64,000 nt of DNA from Lamellibrachia satsuma (taxonomy: Eukaryota; Annelida; Polychaeta; Sabellida; Siboglinidae): assembly GCA_033239005.1 (NCBI GenBank), contig BSQZ01000035.1:2104001-2168000 (forward strand), read 5' to 3'. The translations under genes and the position numbers were made by a program. Positions 1 to 10,600 of this stretch are shown piece by piece; position 1 is the first letter of the stretch; every line of letters starts with the position of its first letter. The notes beneath the pieces are model-generated. The model saw only the letters and a program-made list of their open reading frames with translations, made no database searches and was not told where the DNA came from.

Positions 1-487
1 TTGTATGTTATTTTTAACAGCTTCTTTTAAAAAGTGTTTCTTTCTAGACCATTTTCCTTGTTTTTCAAGGGAACAAATTGATCAATGATACTCTCAATTA
101 CATATTTTAGAATGTTCCAACGTTTAGTTGCAGTCTTATTCCTCAGGATGTCAATCTAGCTTTGCTAAGTATTTTCTCATATCTTTATATATACCTTTGT
201 GGAAGTTTCTCCTGCATTTCTTTATTTTTACTCTCTGATTTTACTTTGATGTCAAAATGTATTTGATTTCACTGTTACCCAATGGCTCATGTATTTTGAC
301 ATTGTTCACTAATTAATTTTGTGAAGACAAAACGAAATCGAATATATTCTCTGCCATGCTTAGTTCTAGTACGTGTTGAGTAAGGAAGCTATCCTGAATT
401 AAAAGAAGGAACTGTTGGTTCTCAACCCTTGTATTCCCAAGACATTTCCATTGTATGTGTCCGTGGTTAAAATTGCCCATTATGATA
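1..487 (-). mobile_element. CR1-type LINE fragment (family A), endonuclease/linker part
   Basis: Read on the reverse strand this matches the part of the CR1 copy at 47883-51955 that lies around 49480-50000, the end of the endonuclease domain and the linker before reverse transcriptase. Shared landmarks are the stretches encoding '[13 protein letters not shown]' and '[10 protein letters not shown]' in decayed form. The copy runs off the left window edge. It continues at 4540-5550 on the other side of a SINE insertion, so the two pieces are one old insertion. Many small indels; no open frame survives. Confidence 0.8.
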
Positions 488-597
488 AAAATGAAAAAGG
501 TACGTTCTTATATAGCGCGGTATCCAGTCCATAGGACTGCTCAAAGCATTTTACACTTCACCCCCTGGCAGACCTGTTCATTCCAAGGCCATCTTAA
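488..597 (-). mobile_element. SINE, 3' half (split by L2 insertion)
   Basis: Contains the phrases 'cttatatagcgcggtatcca', 'aaagcattttacacttcacc' and 'agacctgttcattcca', repeated at about 10430-10540 (opposite strand), 21770-21880 and 22370-22480. The other half is at 4386-4533. The reconstructed SINE is about 260 bp, sits inside the CR1 fragment and is flanked by ATGATA at 482-487 and 4534-4539, a likely target-site duplication. Confidence 0.75.
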
Positions 598-1090
598 TAA
601 TAATAATAATAATAATATTTTTTCTATAGCGCTAATTCCCGCATGGCGGATCGATGCGCTGTACAAATGTATATTAATAAATATAAATAGATAAAATGTA
701 CCTTATTAAAAATATATATATATATGAACACTGGTTTTAAGACGTACAATACTAAAAGAGGAATGTAAATTATATAAATAAAATTAAACTTTGGTTTTAA
801 GACTTACAATGCTTTGTATGTAAATTATATAAATTAATTTTAAACAAATTAAACACTGGTTTAAAGACGTACATTAATATGGAAATTATGTAAACTAATA
901 TAAAAATAAATAAATAAATACTGTACAAAAATGTGTATGCAAATTATATAAACTAAACTAAACTAATACTGTACTAAAAATTTTTTTATGTAAACTATAT
1001 AAATTAATATAAAAATCTAAGCACTAATTAAAATGTATATAACATTAAAAAAATTATAAAGCAATGTCCATCATTTCAAAACAATTTAAA

Positions 1091-2969
1091 TTAATTAAAA
1101 TGTCCAATAAAAAGATATGTCTTTAAACACTTTCTAAACACAGAAAGTGTCCCCGATGCACGAATGTTCACAGGTAATTTATTCCATAGTCGTGGTGCTG
1201 CTGCGCCAAATGCCGAATCGCCAATACACTTATTTGTTATGCCTTGGTGCAGTGTTGGCGTATAGTTCTGGCGTAGGCGTCCGTCACGTTTTCGTGGTTG
1301 AACAAGTTCTGCAAGATAAGACGGCGCCAAACCATTGATGCATTTATAAGTCATTACCAACATCTTGAAGGCGATTCGGCTCTCAACCGGCAGCCAATGC
1401 AGCTCCTTCAACGCTGGTGTGATGTGGTCGTGTTTACTGGTGCGTGTTATTAGCCTGGCTGCATTGTTCTGGACACGCTGCAACCGGGCTGTCTGTGATA
1501 ACGGTATGTTATGCAAGAGGGAGTTACAGTAGTCCAGGCGAGAGGTGACGAGTGCATTGACAGCGCTTTTCGCGGCTTCAGTTGTTAAATAGTGCCGTAT
1601 TGACGACAGTCTGTACAGATGGTAGTTACATGCGGCACACACAGCAGTCACATGATCTGTCATCGTCAGATGTTGATCCATGTGAACTCCCAAACTCCTT
1701 ATGCGATCTGATGGTGAAACCGTATCATCTCCGATTCTCAAGGAGCAGCCTCCGTACATCCTGAGATGATGTTTTGATGTAAAGATCATCATCTTTGTTT
1801 TTTCGTCGTTTAGTTTCAGCATGCGCAGCGCCATCCATCGTCTAGCTTCCCCAATACAGTTTTCGAGTCGCCTCGCAGTTATCACTTGGTCGCCTGATGT
1901 AGCGGGATTGTACGACGCATATAGTTGAATGTCGTCGGCATACTTATGGTATTTTATGCCATGTCTTTTGAATATCCGCTGCAATGGGGTGGTGTATAGA
2001 GTGAACATAACTTCCACACACACCGTATTCGTCGTGCAGTAGTGTCAGCAAATGTTCATGGTCAATCGTGTCAAATGCACTTGATAAGTCCAGCATGACA
2101 AACAGCATTGCACGATTCTTGTCGAGTACACTAGCAATGTCATGCTGAACACGCAGTAGAGCTGTTTCTGTACTGTGAAGCATCTTATATGCCGATTGGT
2201 ATTCTTCGTGCAGCCCATTCAATGTCAGATGGTCAAGCAAACGACGAACTGCCACTTTCTCCAAGACTTTGCCGACGAATGCTATATTTGACACTGGTCT
2301 GTAGTTCTTTAACATGTCTTTGTCGAGAGTGTCGGATTTCAGAAGTGGTTTTACTATTGCTGTTCTCAACGTGATCGGAAAGAGTCCTTGCTTAAAGCTG
2401 TTATTCACTATTGCCACCAGATAAGGAATGTGCACACCAACTGTTTTCTTCAACAGATCAGTGGGGCAAGAGTCCAGGCTGCATGTCTTTGATGGGCATA
2501 GGCTGATGATGTTCTTCATTTCCTCTTCACTAGTAGGTAGCAGTCGATTGAGTTCGTTCGACAAACGTTGGCTTTGGCTGCCAGAGTCGATAGCACAACA
2601 AGAATACTCTTCATCATTGGTAAGCTTTGTGTGTATCTGCATTCTAATTCTTTGTGTTTTCTCTGCAAAGTAGGTTGCGAAGTCATTGCACAGTGTTTCA
2701 GTGTTACTGGATTGTGGAAGAATTATTCCCGGTGGCTTTAGCAGAGTGTTAACCACACGAAAGCATGTTCGCTGGTCAAGTGATGACAACACTGACTCGT
2801 AGTGAGCACGCCGCCGCTTGATCATGTTGTTGACCGCTGTTCGATGCTCAACAAAAATCTGGCGATGCACCTCGAGTTTCGTTGTTCTCCATCTCTTCTC
2901 GTTTGCACGTCTTAATGCCCTGGCTTGATGGATGTCGTCATTGTACCACGGTTCGCTAAGCGTCGGCAA
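1091..2969 (-). pseudogene. L2-type reverse transcriptase, two frames, internal deletion
   Basis: Two overlapping reverse-strand frames. The 5' one (1944-2969) holds RT fingers and palm motifs: 'NYRPVSNIAFVGKVLEK', 'HSTETALLRV' and 'MLDLSSAFDTIDHEHLL'. The 3' one (1091-2023) holds 'YHKYADDIQLY' with the catalytic Asp pair, then the L2/CR1-typical 'SRLDYCNSLLHNIP' and 'LQRVQNNAARL' and a C-terminal 'LWNKLPVNIR' segment. The stretch between them that should carry the conserved [10 protein letters not shown] block is missing near 2000, so the polymerase domain is broken. Confidence 0.85.
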
Positions 2970-3209
2970 ACTTTCATTCTCACAGTAACTGGGGCATGCA
3001 AGTCAATAGTGGATAAGACCGCATGCTCGTACTGGCCGACCATGGTATTCACATCTAGAGTAGTATCTATTGATGCAAGACGCGAAGAAAGGTCAGTTTC
3101 GAGGCGAACCAGATCAAGTCCGCGAAAATCACGCAGCTGTTTCACGGCACAAGCAGACACTGGGCTAGCAGACGACAGACGGAAAACGACACTGTAGTGA
3201 TCTGATATA

Positions 3210-4142
3210 CTACTGGGGTACGCTGTAGTTGACGCACACGATTGAACTGGATGAGCGTGTTATCACTAAGTCTAGCATGTGTCCCTTCATATGTGTGGGT
3301 TCTGTGACATGTTGTTTTAAGTTGTTTTCTGCTAAAATGTCATTCAATAACTTTACACCAGGCGCACTATTAAGTTCACAGTGAAGATTGAAATCACCGA
3401 CAATGAGGATGTCTTGCCGTGTAACAACTATTTCGTTTACGTACTTTGTGAATTCGTCAAGGAACGACTGTACGGAGGTGGTAGGTGGTCGGTAAATAAT
3501 GACAACACGCACAGGTCTCGACGCTTGTGTTGATTTAACGTCTAAATGTTCAAATGTGTCATATCGTTTGGTTGTAGTCTTGCGGAATTTATATGCCGAC
3601 TTATATAACAATCCGACACCGCCTCCACGCTTCGACGAACGGCACTCGCCAATGAAGCTGTAACCTGGCGGGGTTAACTCGTTGAGAACGGCACTCTTGC
3701 TTGGCTTGCACCATGTTTCGGTCAGAAACATTAAATCGGCTTTTTGATCAATCATGTGTTCTTTAACTGTTACTGGTTTATTACAGACAGATCGGGTGTT
3801 GAGGAGCACACACGTCACAGCACTGGTAAGAGATCGATCAGAGCAGCTTCGCGCAGTGGTAGACCCATTACGCGATTCCATCGAAGTCAGTATAATCAAG
3901 TTAGCATTGTTTACACCAGTTTGTTTAATAACAGATTTCCTCGTCGTTGTCACAATAGGTGGAATTGGTTCTGGCGCTCGCAGACGACACTGACCGCCAG
4001 TGGTTCCTCTGTGTGTTGGTGTTGCGTAACAAATGCCCAGTTGCTTCAGGTCATCGTAGACTGCGCTGGAGACACGCATGAGCGATTTCGTGGAACGCTG
4101 ACACAGTTGGCGTAGTCGGTGGCTTGTGTACACGATCACCAT
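3210..4142 (-). pseudogene. L2-type APE-like endonuclease domain
   Basis: A 310-residue reverse-strand frame with the apurinic-endonuclease motifs of non-LTR elements in order: 'LLNTRSVCNK', 'DLMFLTETWC' (catalytic Glu), 'GGGVGLLYK', 'VIIYRPP', 'ILIVGDFNLHC' (Asp/Asn) and 'HMLDLVITR'. It breaks just before the SDH block, which is displaced into another frame near 3160-3210. In the intact family this enzyme nicks target DNA for target-primed reverse transcription. It is joined to the RT only through frameshifts. Confidence 0.85.
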
Positions 4143-4385
4143 GGCGACGATTCTAGTTCATTGACGATAGGGCGGCAAATATGAAACTTGTGTCACATAA
4201 AATACTAAAATCCAGGCAACCAGACACCTCCAAGTTGTAACATCATAATCCACATACCTTTACTGTCACACACAATGTAAAATTAAAGTAGCGAACAGAG
4301 TATAAACGTACGGTAATATCAATAATAGGGTCAGACAATTACCCCGTGTGGCAGCCCAAGCGCGCACGAATACACGTAATCTTAA

Positions 4386-4533
4386 CTTCTCTGGGAAACA
4401 TTCAGCCATGCTGCAATTCACATTTCCACCACTGTCTGTATTGCCAGGTACTCATTTATACAGCTGAGTGAACTGTGGCAACGTGGGGTGATTGAGAGTC
4501 CGGTCTTCTAACCGGTATGCCATCATGCCCCAC
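4386..4533 (-). mobile_element. SINE, 5' (tRNA-like) half
   Basis: Second half of the SINE split by the L2 element. On the reverse strand its head starts near 4533 with an A-box-like 'TGGCATACCGG', then 'GACCGGACTCTCAATC', consistent with a tRNA-derived pol III head. The body 'cagctgtataaatgagtacc' follows. I infer tRNA origin from the box-like motif and position; the B box is poor. Confidence 0.65.
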
Positions 4534-4539
4534 ATGATA

Positions 4540-5550
4540 CATTCCCCTTTTATTCACTTCCTTTATAGCATTTTGTATTTTTCTGTTATACTCTTCATTT
4601 ATGTTTGGACTTCGGTAAACTAATCCAATAGTTATTGTTGAATTTCCTGTAACTATATTGCACCAAACTGCTTTGTCGCAATGTGTTTCCCTTTCTAACT
4701 TTATTTTTTAAAGCCTGTATAGGTTCTTTAATATATAAAATAACTCCCCCCTCCCCTTTGTCCTATTCGATCTCTCGTAAACATTACGTATCATGTCAGT
4801 CGTAATTCAGCATCTGATATGTCTTTGTTGGCCCATGATTTGGTTATACCAATTATGTGAGGGTTATTTAGTTTTTCTTATTTACTATGCTCCTTGCATT
4901 TAAGCACACGCATTTACAGCCAGCTTCAGAAATGTTTTCTGGACATTTTGTTGCTGGTTTGTGTGTACTAGTGGCCTCTTGTCCTGTTTGAGGCACCTCT
5001 AAGTAACCCCCATGCGCTTCTAGTTTAAACAATGTTTGCTACCAGAAATATATTTTATGCTTCCAATGCCACTGTTGATTGCTGCTGATAGTTCATCAGC
5101 AAACTCTGCGGTACCCTTTCCACTAAGATGAAGCCCATCCCTCGTACATATCAACCCTCCCCACAAATCGAACTCCCTCTTCCGACTTCCATGCATAACT
5201 GCTGAACTAGCATGTTAATTGCCATCCTCCGGCAATTTTGATATCCCTGTCCCCTGCTTCCCATTACTGGTAGAATCCCTGACAGAATTATCTACTCAAC
5301 CCATGTCTGCTTAGCTCTTTTAACTAACTACCTGTATTTCCTAGTTATGGCAATTGTACCATCCCTCTCTGTGTTGGATCCCTTCTGTCTCATTTTGTCC
5401 CGCAGTCATGTCACCTGGCAGCAAGTTATCTATCTCCCTCTCGCCCATCAACATGTCGCCTTTCCCTCCCGTCTCCTGGCTATCTTGCGCTTGTTGCCTT
5501 CCCCCCGTCTCCTTCCCTCCTGTCTCCTTCGCTCCTGTCTACTTCCCTCC
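4540..5550 (-). mobile_element. CR1-type LINE fragment (family A), 5' part
   Basis: Reverse-strand continuation of 1-487. It matches, in order, the endonuclease N-terminus, the ORF1 esterase end ('ctagtttaaacaatgtttgc' corresponds to the ORF1 stop region) and the ORF1 purine-rich repeat zone (the CCTCCCGTCTCCTT-rich stretch at 5460-5550) of the copy at 47883. Its 5' end abuts the segmental duplication at about 5550. Too many indels for coding. Confidence 0.8.
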
Positions 5551-5742
5551 CAGATGACTGGTGGTCCAGATTATGCTGTCCTTATCAGGCCTGTGCTTTG
5601 CCTACAGTACAAAGACGCGATGGTAATAGTCATCTAAGTGTTGTGTTTGTGCTCTTGAGTACACGTAACGCTAAAATATCGCACATCAGGGCAGTAGTTC
5701 AAGTTACTGTCAGAAATATTTCACCGGCCTAGGCTAGGGCTA

Positions 5743-6576
5743 CTCTTGAGTGCCGAATAAGAATCCCTATACGCGTATTTATTTGATGCAAAATGTCACC
5801 CTACATGCACCTTATTTGGCACTATACTATTATTAAAATTAAACTTTTGTGCCAGTCTATATTCTCCGATGATCATGGCAAATTATGCAGGGCATAATTT
5901 TTAGGAGAGCAATGCCTCTAGCGCTAAAATCACTTGCTCCCAACTAGATTTGTATGTGGCTCCCTCTGACGGCTTTCATCCTTTTGAACGACAGTCGTGA
6001 ATTTAACGGGATCCCGTGCTTCTGAGGATCCTATATTAGACCGTTAGAATTCCATGATTAGATGAATCCGTCAGAATCCTTAGTTCTCGGGAGCACGACA
6101 TGATTAATTTAAACGCCTTTAACATCGCGTAAACTGACCATAAATGGCCGCCGTGCACAGCGCCTCAAACCTGTCGTAACTGGCTGGCGGCGGTTACCCC
6201 TGAAACGGGCTTGTGTATTCAGTTCAATAAAACTTTAGTGTCCATTTAAAAATGGAAAATTCCCCGATTTTTCACAGATATAAAATGCGGTTACTGTATC
6301 TGCGGTGACACAAATATGCACAAAGTTTATACATATTCGGCAGAAAACAAAATACAGGCGATCCGCGTAGTTTACTAGGGACGCATTGGCATCGCCTCGA
6401 GTAATTGCTTCGGCGCTAAAAAAAACAAATATACTAGTGATTTTTTTGCACTGTACTATTTGTTTTGAACAATTTGCCCCCCTATACTGTTATTCTGCAC
6501 TATACTATTATTAAATTTGAGCCATTTGCCATCCTATACTATTATTTGGTCTATACGTTTATTCGGCACTAAAGAG
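5743..6576. mobile_element. Non-autonomous DNA transposon (MITE) with TA target duplication
   Basis: Terminal inverted repeats of 18 bp: CTCTTGAGTGCCGAATAA at 5743-5760 and TTATTCGGCACTAAAGAG at 6559-6576 (17 of 18 match when complemented). Each end is flanked by TA. Subterminal copies of 'cactatactattattaaa' lie near both ends. The matching place in the other duplicate (about 57390) reads straight through without the insert, giving an empty site. No transposase frame inside. TA duplication suggests a Tc1/mariner-type source. Confidence 0.85.
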
Positions 6577-6589
6577 TAGGGTAGAATTA

Positions 6590-7460
6590 ATTATCACAAC
6601 CAAAGGGCATTGTAAAATCCCTAAACAACTTAGAGCAGTGTGACGCTGAAATCAAAAAATTTTCCAAAGTGTTCGACTGAGTCACCCACCAACAATTACT
6701 TCTAAAACTTCACCAAATGGAATTCGTGGGTGCCTGTGGTGGTAGTCATCTGCCTGGGTCCCTGTAATTAGGACTACCACAGGGAACAGTCCTGAGCCCA
6801 TTGTTTTTCCTTTTATTCATAAAGAGTCTGCCAATAGGAATTGTCTCTTTGGAGACAACTGTCCTATTTATAGACCTATCTCCAGCACCTGCCACTGACT
6901 CCCTTCACTTGCTCTCCAGGGAGACCTGAACAGGCTCCCCCAATGGTCCATCTTGTGGCAAATGAAGTTTAACAGTGATAAATGCCACACAATACCATGA
7001 AAACCATACATCAAGGCGGTAACCAAAATTGAAAATATCCAAATAATCCATAATCAGCAGATTGCCATCAACGCTGATCACTGCCTATCCCTTCGCTCCC
7101 AAACTGTATACAATATTACCACCCATACAAATACCAAATAATCCCTAGTGACATCCAGGTATATGGCAACTCCTTCTTTCCACGTGCTGTCACTTGGTGT
7201 CATATTCCACTTTTTACTCTCACTTTTTCTTGGTTTTACTAGCACTTTCACATCTAGTACTGCACCAATTGGCATTAAATCCTGACATGGACTCTGCCAA
7301 TTATGAAGTATTCTAAGTAGAACAGCCTAGACCCAATGGTAAGGTTCTAGTAAAAAAAACATCACCCACCTGTTTTAGAGACCAAACTCCAACCATTATT
7401 AGAGCTTGTAAGAATAAAGATAAAGAGGCCCTTGGATAGTGTGGATCGTGTGTGATGTAT
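6590..7460 (+). pseudogene. LINE reverse-transcriptase relic
   Basis: Fragments of a jockey/CR1-like RT on the plus strand: a degraded 'DFSKAFD-VIHQRLL' around 6655-6710, then 'LGLPQGTVLSP' around 6765-6800 and 'QWSILWQMKFNSDKCH' around 6940-6990. Stops and frameshifts throughout. It is present in both segmental-duplication copies, so it predates the duplication; the second copy (57395-57800) lacks roughly 6900-7390. Confidence 0.7.
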
Positions 7461-7584
7461 GAATTATAAACAAACTGAACAACTTATCCTGTCATATATT
7501 TTCTTAATTAGTTATCAAATTGTATTAACCATTTTAAATGTTCGTATCTAGGAAAGTTTATCTCATCTTTCCTGTCAATTGCAG

Positions 7585-7681
7585 TTATTCGACACGTCAC
7601 TTTGGATGCTTCAAGGATCAAGCAATCCCAGGACCGCGTCCATGGCCTGTCATTGGAAACATGCACACATCAATCAGGATG
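7585..7681 (+). CDS. P450 copy 1 exon 2
   Basis: Acceptor 'caattgcag' then codons for '[20 protein letters not shown]'. It carries the proline-rich hinge between the membrane anchor and the catalytic domain. It enters in phase 2 (one base completes the exon 1 codon) and ends after ATG before 'gttcgt'. The paralogous exon at 57940-58036 has the same length and only a handful of substitutions. Confidence 0.92.
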
Positions 7682-10600
7682 GTTCGTCTCTCTCACACTT
7701 ACTGAACCAAACTCATTCTTAACAAACCACTAGAGGAGTTGATGTGGCAACTGGACCAAAGTTCAGTTCTATGTTTGCACAGGAAGATCCACGAGGGTGA
7801 TAACATTATCAACGCTGGTTCACAAGGATGTTTCGAGTCTGCTATTTATGATGGCTGAGACTGTTGTGTGCTGATTTTGGCATCGCTCCATCACATTACT
7901 CCATCAAATTGCAACACTCCATCACATCGCATCATGCATCACTCCATCACATCACTCCATCACATCACTCCATCGCATCGTGCATCACTCCATCACATCA
8001 CTCCATCGCATCGTGCATCACTCCATCACTTTAGTCCATCGCATTTCTCCATTGCATCACTCCATCGCATTGCTTCACTCCATCGCATCGCATTGCTCCA
8101 TCACATCACTCCGTCGCATTGCACCGTTCCATCACATCGCTCCATTACATCACTCCATCGCATCATGCATCGTTCCATCACACAACTCCATCACATCACT
8201 CCATCACATCGCCAAATTCAGCACACAACAGCGGCCATCATAGTTATTACTCATATCACCACATTTTCTAATGCAAACTTTCACATGGGGAAGGAAATTC
8301 ATTAAATGCTGAAGCATCCGTATTATATATAGACTAAAGAGGTTTGTGGGGTGTCACGTCATTGGAATCAATGTAGACGTATTACGGAAATGTCAATAGT
8401 TACATACATCTGTTAGAACCGCTATATATGTTTCTGCCATTGTTACGTGATCTACATCAAACATCCACCGAACACTTCATGAAACTGTCAGTTGTACATG
8501 ATTTGTGGGCCGTGAAGCTGCCATTGCCATTGGCATTGTCCTACCAGAACATGACTGGGTAGTGCAAGGAGTCATCAACATGACTGAGTAGTGCAAGGAG
8601 TCATAAACTCTTGCAGTGGCTGCCTTTTTGTTCAGTGCAATGCCAGACAACTTGGCTAGTTTTCTAATGCAAACTTTCACATAGAGAGAGAAATTAATTA
8701 AATGCTGAATCATTCATGTTATATACAGCCTAAAGACTCAATGTCTTTTTTCTGTGTTGGTAAATTTCATATTTGATTGATTTTAGGGGCGTATTGAAGC
8801 ACATCAGTACTGGATTGAGAAATATGGAAAAAGAATTGGGTGAGTGACATATGGTCAGTCAATTGCATTTGTCGCCTGTGTTCTGATTGGTTTGTGGGAC
8901 AGTGTTCAATGTATGTACACAGAATGCTGCCAACCAGTTATAGTTTAATACTGGATGGAAATTATTCCTATATATTGACAAGTTGCACTGGTTTAACAAT
9001 TTATTTCTGTTGGAATTAGTAACCTCTAATTAAAATTGTGATGTTAAAATAATATCTAACATTTTATCAACTGGCCATTTTGTATCCTGTGTATCAGGTT
9101 TGGAAAAAACCAGCCGCATGACAGATTACTCTCCTAGATATACCAAACCTATTTAGACGAGCGATTTATTAGTTGTATTTCACCTGTCTTGTGGTGACAC
9201 TGTTCAATTTTGTCAAGATACTTGGCACAGACCTTACACAACATGCACATGACCATATCATGCCCGCCAACTGTCTTGGTCATGAACCTGATATCACTGC
9301 TTAAATCTGCCTAATATTCATTTCACGATGGTGTTGCCATTGCTATCCGCATAATCCATGTCTTCCATGATAGGTGTAACTAATCAGTTAAAAAAAATTC
9401 TGGGTGCCCATGGTAATATACAGGACAAGCAATGACCTTCTTTAAAAAAAATAACAATTAGAAAAATCACAACAATATTTGTATATGTGAATCTAAATCA
9501 CTACCTCTTCTCAGTGAGTCACTGTTCAAGGCATACACACACTGTCTTAGCTTCATGTAAACCTGTGCCAGAACCCAATCATGCAGGATGCTGTCGTGAA
9601 CTGGAACAATCTTCCCACAGAAGTGGTTCAGGCCCGCACACTTGAGACATACAGGTCTCTCCAGGCCGGCCTTCCAGTCTCCGAGTGAAATGCATGCACA
9701 TTTACGCGGTAGCTTTTATTTACATTTTTATTTTTTTTACAAATTTTATCTGTTTACATATGGTCTGACACATTGTACAGATTTCCTATATATATAATAT
9801 GAATTTGAGGGATTGTTTTTCCCTCTGTTGCAGGGTGTTTCTGGGCAGTGTTCCCATTTTTCTGACCACTGATCCTGATATGGTGCGCAGCATTATGGTG
9901 AAAGACTTTGCACACTTCCACAACCGGCCTGTGAGTAACACTATAGAATAACACAGAAGTAATGTTCTGACTTAATATCTACAGAAAATTTAATATTTGT
10001 TGTGCTGCTACAGAAAATATGCAATAATAATGTATGGATAGTAAATTTTATTATAATCATTGTTTGTAATTCTTCAGGGCCTGGTCACAAGCAGTGAGAC
10101 GTTCTCCCAGACATTAGTTGCCCTCAGAGACGGCCAGTGGAAACACGTCCGAGTGCAGCTTTCTCCAGCCTTCAGTTCAGCCAAACTAAAACAGGTACAA
10201 GGGAAGTAAACTGTCATCTCATGTCCCCATCTGTCCAGCTATCCCAGTTCTTCCTGGGCACCAGTGATAATCTTGTGAACTACATATATAGTGCTATCAT
10301 ATAATATAAGTCTTCCCATGACAGTTTCATTGACTTCATGTCGTCCCGGCCTACTCCACTCTGTGAATGAGTTCTTGGGTGGAATGTCGGAATGAATAGT
10401 CTTTATGCAGTAACTGCCGCTTGGTTGAATATTTCCAAGAGAAATTAAGTTGGTGTTTGAATGAACAGGTCTTCCAGCAGGAGACGTGTAAAGCACTTTA
10501 TGAGTGAGTGATCCTGGATACTATGCTATATAAGATTTTTGGTAGGTATACGGCCATATCCAGTTTTTATGCAAATCGTAATAAAGGACATATTTTCATG

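Larger units (their letters stand above)
598..4378 (-). mobile_element. L2/CR1-superfamily LINE, near full length, reverse strand
   Basis: A 3.8-kb non-LTR retrotransposon in reverse orientation. Its 3' end (low coordinates) has a (TAA/ATT)n tail at 598-617 and a GC-rich potential stem (about 619-665, 'tatagcgct ... gatgcgctgt'). The 7-bp sequence ATCTTAA at 591-597 and 4379-4385 flanks it exactly, a target-site duplication within the SINE. It encodes an endonuclease (3210-4142) and reverse transcriptase (1091-2969) in several frames. Frameshifts and an internal RT deletion make it inactive. No ORF1 is recognised. Confidence 0.85.
5551..9590. repeat. Segmental duplication, copy 1 (P450 exons 2-3 region)
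   Basis: Collinear and similar over most of its length to 56930-59590. Shared landmarks in order: 'tgctttgcctac' (5592 and 56979), 'gttcaagttactgtcag', an RT relic with 'gttcgactgagtca', P450 exon 2, an inverted-repeat element, and P450 exon 3. Copy 1 has an extra inverted-repeat transposon (5743-6576), keeps about 500 bp of LINE relic lost from copy 2, and has a much longer tandem array at 7870-8215. Copy 2 has a SINE that copy 1 lacks. Both ends are blurred by insertions. Confidence 0.85.

Noticed and set aside
1..7584. Exon 1 of P450 copy 1
   Set aside because: No sequence resembling the copy 2 exon 1 (anchor plus gtgagt donor) was found. It is presumably left of the window, or lost.
7868..8305. 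Ser/His-rich 145-codon frame
   Set aside because: Translation of the 'catcactccat' array inside an inverted-repeat element. The paralogous region lacks it.
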